DNA of 64,000 nucleotides from Tectiglobus sp965247245 (GTDB lineage Bacteria; Pseudomonadota; Alphaproteobacteria; Rhizobiales; Hyphomicrobiaceae): NCBI GenBank assembly GCA_965247245.1, contig CBDFGV010000003.1, positions 1,612,001 through 1,676,000 on the forward strand, written 5' to 3'. Position 1 is the stretch's first letter; every line of letters begins with the position of its first letter. The notes under the pieces are model-generated. The model worked only from the letters and a program-made list of their open reading frames with translations. It ran no database searches and was not told the DNA's origin. The position numbers were made by a program, and so were the translations under genes. This document shows, in pieces, positions 60,458-64,000 of the stretch.

Positions 60458-61987
60458 TTAGAAGCGCACGCCACGATTGTCACCCTGCGCAGACGCAATA
60501 TCGCGTAGAAGTTCCTGCAGAACCCGGGGCACCGTTTCCGGAATGTCTTCGGCAATCAGCCCAGGGCCGAAAAGCGTCGCGCACGCACCATGCAGCCAGA
60601 CCGCCGAGCAGGCGCTCTCCCATGCAGGCATCTGCTGCGCCAGGAGCCCGGTGATAAACCCGGCTAGCACGTCTCCGGAACCAGCGGTTGCCAGCCATGG
60701 CGGAGCATTGGCATTGATCGCAACGCGCCCGTCTGGCGCGGCGATTACCGTGTCAGGTCCCTTCAGCACAACAATTGCTCCGCTTTGCGCAGCCGCATCC
60801 CGAACACGCTCAAGCCGCGGACGATCGTCTCGCCCAAACAGCCGGGCGAATTCACCTTCATGGGGCGTCAGCACAACGCTGCGTTCCGGGAGAACTTGAA
60901 TGGCGGCGAAGAGTTCCGCGTTCCGGCCTTCAAAGACTGTCAATGCATCGGCATCGAGGATCGTTGCCGCGCCGGATGCCAAGACATCCCAAACCCGTCC
61001 CCTTGTCCTATCATTCATGCCCGCACCCGGACCGATCAAAACAGCATTGAAACGTTTGTCTTCGAGGAGATCCGCAATCTCGCGTTCTTTGGAAAGCTTC
61101 GCATTCATGATCGCCGTCAACTGCGTGGCATTGACGAGTGCAGCATTGGCCGGGCTCGCGACCGTGACAAGTCCTGCACCGATCCGAAGCGCACCTCTTG
61201 CCCCAAGCCGTGCTGCTCCGCTCGACAACGCCGGGCCGGACACCACAACGGCGTGGCCACGCGCATACTTGTGGCCGTCCGCCCTAGGAACGGGCCAATG
61301 TTCGGACCAAAGCGCCGGCGTGTTGTGGAATGTCAGAGGAGCAATGTCGTCGAGCACGGTGGCCGGAATTCCGATATCCGCCAGCTCCGTCACACCACAA
61401 AGCGCGCGTCCGGGATAGAGCAAATGCCCAGGCTTCAACCGAAAGAACGTAACGGTGCGATCCGCTTGAATTGCCGGCCCAACCGGTCGCCCCGTTGAAC
61501 CATCAACGCCCGACGGCACATCGATGGCCAAAACCGGTACATTCGCGTCTTGGACAGCTGAAACGATCGCAGCCGCTTCACCGGACAATGCACGCGACAA
61601 CCCTGCTCCGAAAAGCGCATCAACGATCAGGTCGAACTCTGCCAACGACAAAGATGCGAACGGGACAAGGCCACCATCCCATCGTTCAGCCATAGTTCGG
61701 GCATCACCTTTTAGTCGGTCGGCGTCTCCCACTAGTACCACGGAAACGACGAAACCGCGCTGCTTCAACAACCGCGCAACGACAAATCCGTCACCGCCAT
61801 TGTTTCCGGGTCCGCATAGAACTAGAACGCGTTGCCCCGACACTTTCGCCAGCAATGCCTCTGCCGCGTCAGCGACGGCACGCCCGGCATTCTCCATCAA
61901 GGTGAGACTTGCGATTCCGGCGCGCACCGCCGCTTGATCGGCCTCAGCCATTTGCTCGGTTGAAAGCAGTTCAATCGGTTCCATCAT
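60458..61987 (-). CDS. nnr: bifunctional NAD(P)H-hydrate epimerase / ADP-dependent NAD(P)H-hydrate dehydratase
   Basis: 509 aa; GTG-ATG-ATG in a row at the start, with an ATG taken. The N-terminal epimerase (NnrE/YjeF_N, about 1-215) has LLSTEQMAEADQAAV, VLCGPGNNGGDGFVVARLL and DALFGAGLSRAL. The C-terminal dehydratase (NnrD, about 230-505) has VVSGPALSSGAARLGARGALRIGAGLVT, TPHEGEFARLFG and GSGDVLAGFITGLLAQ. Together they repair hydrated NADH and NADPH. A position next to glnB is usual in Hyphomicrobiales. Confidence 0.93.
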   Translation of the reverse strand: MMEPIELLSTEQMAEADQAAVRAGIASLTLMENAGRAVADAAEALLAKVSGQRVLVLCGPGNNGGDGFVVARLLKQRGFVVSVVLVGDADRLKGDARTMAERWDGGLVPFASLSLAEFDLIVDALFGAGLSRALSGEAAAIVSAVQDANVPVLAIDVPSGVDGSTGRPVGPAIQADRTVTFFRLKPGHLLYPGRALCGVTELADIGIPATVLDDIAPLTFHNTPALWSEHWPVPRADGHKYARGHAVVVSGPALSSGAARLGARGALRIGAGLVTVASPANAALVNATQLTAIMNAKLSKEREIADLLEDKRFNAVLIGPGAGMNDRTRGRVWDVLASGAATILDADALTVFEGRNAELFAAIQVLPERSVVLTPHEGEFARLFGRDDRPRLERVRDAAAQSGAIVVLKGPDTVIAAPDGRVAINANAPPWLATAGSGDVLAGFITGLLAQQMPAWESACSAVWLHGACATLFGPGLIAEDIPETVPRVLQELLRDIASAQGDNRGVRF

Positions 61988-62008
61988 CACACAACAACAT
62001 CGGATTGA

Positions 62009-62389
62009 TCACACGTACGCACTGAGTTCGATCAAGTTCCCATCTGGATCTCGGATGTAGAAAGATCGTATCTCACCCAGGGCTCCGCTCCGTGGACCCG
62101 GTCCTTCAATGACGGCAACTTCGCAAGCGCTAAGATGCGCTGCGACGCCATCAATATCGTCAACAAGGAAGCAAACATCTGCAGAGCCAGGCCAAGGTCT
62201 TGCCGCCCGTGGAGAAAACTCGCGCCCTGCCTCATGGAGATTGATCTTCTGATCGCCGAACCGCAGGGCGGATCGACCGTTAGGGCCAAAGACGACGTGC
62301 TCCATGCCGAGGACCCGCTCGTAGAACTCCACCGACCGTTTGATCGACGCAACCGTCAGAACAAAATGATCAAGCGCAATAACCTTCAT
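62009..62389 (-). CDS. VOC family protein (glyoxalase/bleomycin resistance fold)
   Basis: 126 aa from the ATG at 62389 (a GTG three codons upstream is an alternative). VKV-type beta-alpha-beta-beta-beta repeats: IALDHFVLTVASIKRSVEFYERVLGMEHV with His as metal ligand, INLHEAG, CFLVDDI and IRDPDGNLIELSAY with the C-terminal Glu ligand. The type is close to the small lactoylglutathione-lyase-like and fosfomycin-type proteins of unknown substrate. It ends 18 bases upstream of the nnr start, in the same direction, so the two are probably co-transcribed. Confidence 0.85.
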   Translation of the reverse strand: MKVIALDHFVLTVASIKRSVEFYERVLGMEHVVFGPNGRSALRFGDQKINLHEAGREFSPRAARPWPGSADVCFLVDDIDGVAAHLSACEVAVIEGPGPRSGALGEIRSFYIRDPDGNLIELSAYV

Positions 62390-62595
62390 CGTCCGCACCC
62401 CAGCTTGCCTGCACTTCCAGCCTCAATCGAAACTTACGCCCAAATCCGCCCCGACACGACCACAACCGCATGTGACTAATTTTTGTGCTTAGAGATTATT
62501 TTTTAAGCAAAAATGCTAATGGACACCTGCATGTTTTCCAGGCAGAGATGCAAATTATAGAGCGAAATCAAAGTGGTGAATCTTTGGTAACCATT

Positions 62596-62611
62596 TGGCA
62601 CGCGCCCTGCT
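62596..62611 (+). promoter_or_regulatory. sigma-54 (RpoN) promoter of glnB
   Basis: TGGCACG-CGCC-CTGCT matches the RpoN consensus TGGCACG-N4-TTGCW at all but one base, with GG and GC exactly 12 apart. The transcript would start near 62622, about 70 bases before glnB. RpoN promoters of glnB are activated by NtrC under nitrogen limitation. An AT-rich stretch at 62475-62580 upstream could hold the enhancer; only a weak GCA-N4-TGC motif was seen near 62510. Confidence 0.85.
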
Positions 62612-62693
62612 ATGGCCATAGCGAAAGCGCCACGACGAGCGCGGGGACGAGCGCAAGTGCGGATCGAAATTCTGGGCGGAAGGACACGCAGCA

Positions 62694-63032
62694 ATGAAAA
62701 AGATCGAAGCCATTATCAAGCCTTTCAAGCTCGATGAAGTGAAGGAAGCCCTGCAGGACATTGGTCTCCAGGGCATTACCGTAATTGAAGCCAAGGGCTT
62801 CGGCCGCCAGAAGGGCCACACCGAGCTCTACCGCGGTGCAGAATACGTTGTTGACTTCCTACCGAAGGTGAAAGTCGAAGTTGTTCTGGCTGATGATCAG
62901 CTGGACAAGGCGGTTGAGGCTATCCAGAACGCTGCGAAGACTGGCCGCATTGGCGACGGCAAGATTTTCATCTCCACAGTCGACGAAGCCATCCGAATTC
63001 GTACTGGAGAAACTGGCGCAGAAGCAGTCTAG
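62694..63032 (+). CDS. glnB: nitrogen regulatory protein P-II
   Basis: 112 aa, the family's usual length. Tyr51, the uridylylation site, lies in the T-loop (YRGAEYVVDFLPKVK), with the B-loop GRIGDGKIF and the C-terminal RIRTGE loop. It senses 2-oxoglutarate and ATP/ADP and controls glutamine synthetase adenylylation and NtrB. The ATG follows a short leader after the sigma-54 promoter. glnA follows after 110 bases, so glnBA is an operon. Confidence 0.96.
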   Translation: MKKIEAIIKPFKLDEVKEALQDIGLQGITVIEAKGFGRQKGHTELYRGAEYVVDFLPKVKVEVVLADDQLDKAVEAIQNAAKTGRIGDGKIFISTVDEAIRIRTGETGAEAV

Positions 63033-63058
63033 CACGCAACCAATCTCACCAAAAACCT

Positions 63059-63103
63059 CAGCGGGTGCGATAGCACGATATCGAACGGCCCGCTGCGCGT
63101 TTT
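63059..63103 (+). terminator. hairpin with short T-run between glnB and glnA (possible attenuator)
   Basis: CAGCGGG (63059-63065) pairs with CCCGCTG (63089-63095), enclosing a smaller GTGC-GATA-GCAC hairpin, and is followed by CGCGTTTT. It looks like a partial rho-independent terminator that could lower glnA expression relative to glnB, or be an mRNA-processing structure. Confidence 0.35.
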
Positions 63104-63142
63104 CCACCCATCATAAAACGGCGTCAAAACAGGGGAGCTCCC

Positions 63143-64000
63143 ATGACAACACCTGCCGAACTCATGCAGAAACTGAAGGATGAAGACGTCAAGTTCGTCG
63201 ACTTCCGATTTGCCGACACACGCGGAAAGATGCAGCACGTCACCGCTGACGTGAACAGCCTCGACGAAGGAATGTTCGAAGAAGGTTATGCCTTCGACGG
63301 TTCCTCGATTGCCGGTTGGAAAGGCATTGAAGCCTCTGACATGTTGGCAAAGGCTGACCTAGCAACAGCTCACGTCGACCCGTTCTTCGCGCAGAAAACA
63401 GTCGCTGTATTCTGTGACATCATGGAGCCGTCAACAGGCGAAGCTTACAACCGCGACCCACGCTCAACAGCCAAGCGGGCGGAAGCCTTCGTGCAGTCCA
63501 GCGGCGTTGGCGACACCACATTCTTCGGCCCGGAAGCTGAATTCTTCCTGTTCGACGACGTCAAGTTCCGCGCTGATCCATACGACACCGGCTTCAAGCT
63601 CGATAGTTCCGAACTGCCGTCCAACTCAGACCGCGACTACGAGATGGGCAACCTCGGCCACCGTGTCCGCACCAAGGGCGGCTACTTTCCGGTTCCACCA
63701 ATCGACAGCGCACAGGACATCCGTTCCGAAATGCTTTCTGTCATGGCGGAAATGGGCGTTGAAACGGAAAAGCACCACCACGAAGTGGGCTCGGCACAGC
63801 ACGAACTCGGCATCAAGTTCCAGACGATGACCAAGATGGCTGACCACCTGCAGATCTATAAGTATGCCATCCACAACGTCGCTCAGGCCTACGGCAAGTC
63901 GGCAACCTTCATGCCGAAGCCGGTTTACGGTGACAACGGTTCCGGTATGCACTGCCACCAGTCGATCTGGAAGGGCGGCGAGCCAATGTTTGCTGGCAAC
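63143..64000 (+). CDS. glnA: glutamine synthetase type I (partial, runs off the right edge)
   Basis: 286 codons are open from the ATG at 63143 (GGGGAG upstream) to the window end. The translation has FADTRGKMQHVT, the YAFDGSSIAGWKGIEASDM segment, the metal-binding EAEFFLFD and GSAQHELGIKF, and the NGSGMHCHQS region with the catalytic His. This is GSI (about 469 aa), so about 60 percent is present. It converts glutamate and ammonia to glutamine and is controlled through P-II. Confidence 0.97.
   Translation, partial: MTTPAELMQKLKDEDVKFVDFRFADTRGKMQHVTADVNSLDEGMFEEGYAFDGSSIAGWKGIEASDMLAKADLATAHVDPFFAQKTVAVFCDIMEPSTGEAYNRDPRSTAKRAEAFVQSSGVGDTTFFGPEAEFFLFDDVKFRADPYDTGFKLDSSELPSNSDRDYEMGNLGHRVRTKGGYFPVPPIDSAQDIRSEMLSVMAEMGVETEKHHHEVGSAQHELGIKFQTMTKMADHLQIYKYAIHNVAQAYGKSATFMPKPVYGDNGSGMHCHQSIWKGGEPMFAGN

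Overview
The window reads as chromosomal DNA of an alphaproteobacterium, most likely of the order Hyphomicrobiales (Rhizobiales). The strongest clue is the right end: a bifunctional NAD(P)H-hydrate repair gene, then glnB behind a sigma-54 promoter, then glnA. The divergent tesA / ybbA-ybbP pair, the short basic L,D-transpeptidases and the moderately high GC fit this. No rRNA, tRNA, CRISPR array or phage was seen. The only mobile element recognised is one IS30-family insertion sequence. The assignment is inference from gene content; no database was searched.

Layout. (1) 1-21.7 kb is an accessory catabolic and detoxification region bracketed by two paralogous 14-TM DHA2 drug exporters. It holds a cyclase-family hydrolase, a cytochrome c, an SDR, an LLM flavin oxidoreductase, an FMO-type monooxygenase, a GAF-guanylate/adenylate cyclase, a class III phosphodiesterase, a CoA-transferase, a type II haloacid dehalogenase and a PrpD-like protein. 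A divergent module (tandem RidA + isonitrile-hydratase-like DJ-1 protein versus an FAD amine/amino-acid oxidase) shares a palindromic control region. (2) 21.8-37.3 kb is a molybdenum/tungsten region. It has a tungstate importer (tupB-tupC-tupA), an inverted pair of palindromic repeats, an IS30 element, and an excisionase-type HTH/PBP regulator. The regulator is divergent from an operon of acyl-CoA synthetase, FlK-like thioesterase, a 925-aa molybdopterin oxidoreductase and a fused FeS/NrfD membrane subunit. Next come a one-domain ModE-like regulator, convergent modABC, and an ETHE1-like sulfur dioxygenase. (3) 37.5-41.1 kb is a second molybdoenzyme of the xanthine dehydrogenase/CO dehydrogenase family, in M-S-L order. 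(4) 41.3-47.6 kb is an RND pump followed by a Tat-exported intradiol dioxygenase and a beta-lactamase-fold protein. (5) 47.6-64 kb is more housekeeping-like: ybbAP/tesA, three L,D-transpeptidases, an enoyl-CoA hydratase, photolyase, a TPR protein, a tartrate/malate dehydrogenase, Nnr, a VOC protein, glnB and the start of glnA.

How the genes fit together. The most notable feature is the 21.8-37.3 kb block. Activation of an acid to its CoA thioester, a PadBCD-like oxidoreductase that would pass electrons to quinone, and a thioesterase suggest oxidation next to the thioester carbon of an acyl-CoA, with CoA release. Two metal-oxyanion importers with two different regulators flank it, as if metal choice between W and Mo matters. 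The substrate cannot be read from the sequence; phenylacetyl-CoA is only the closest precedent known to me.
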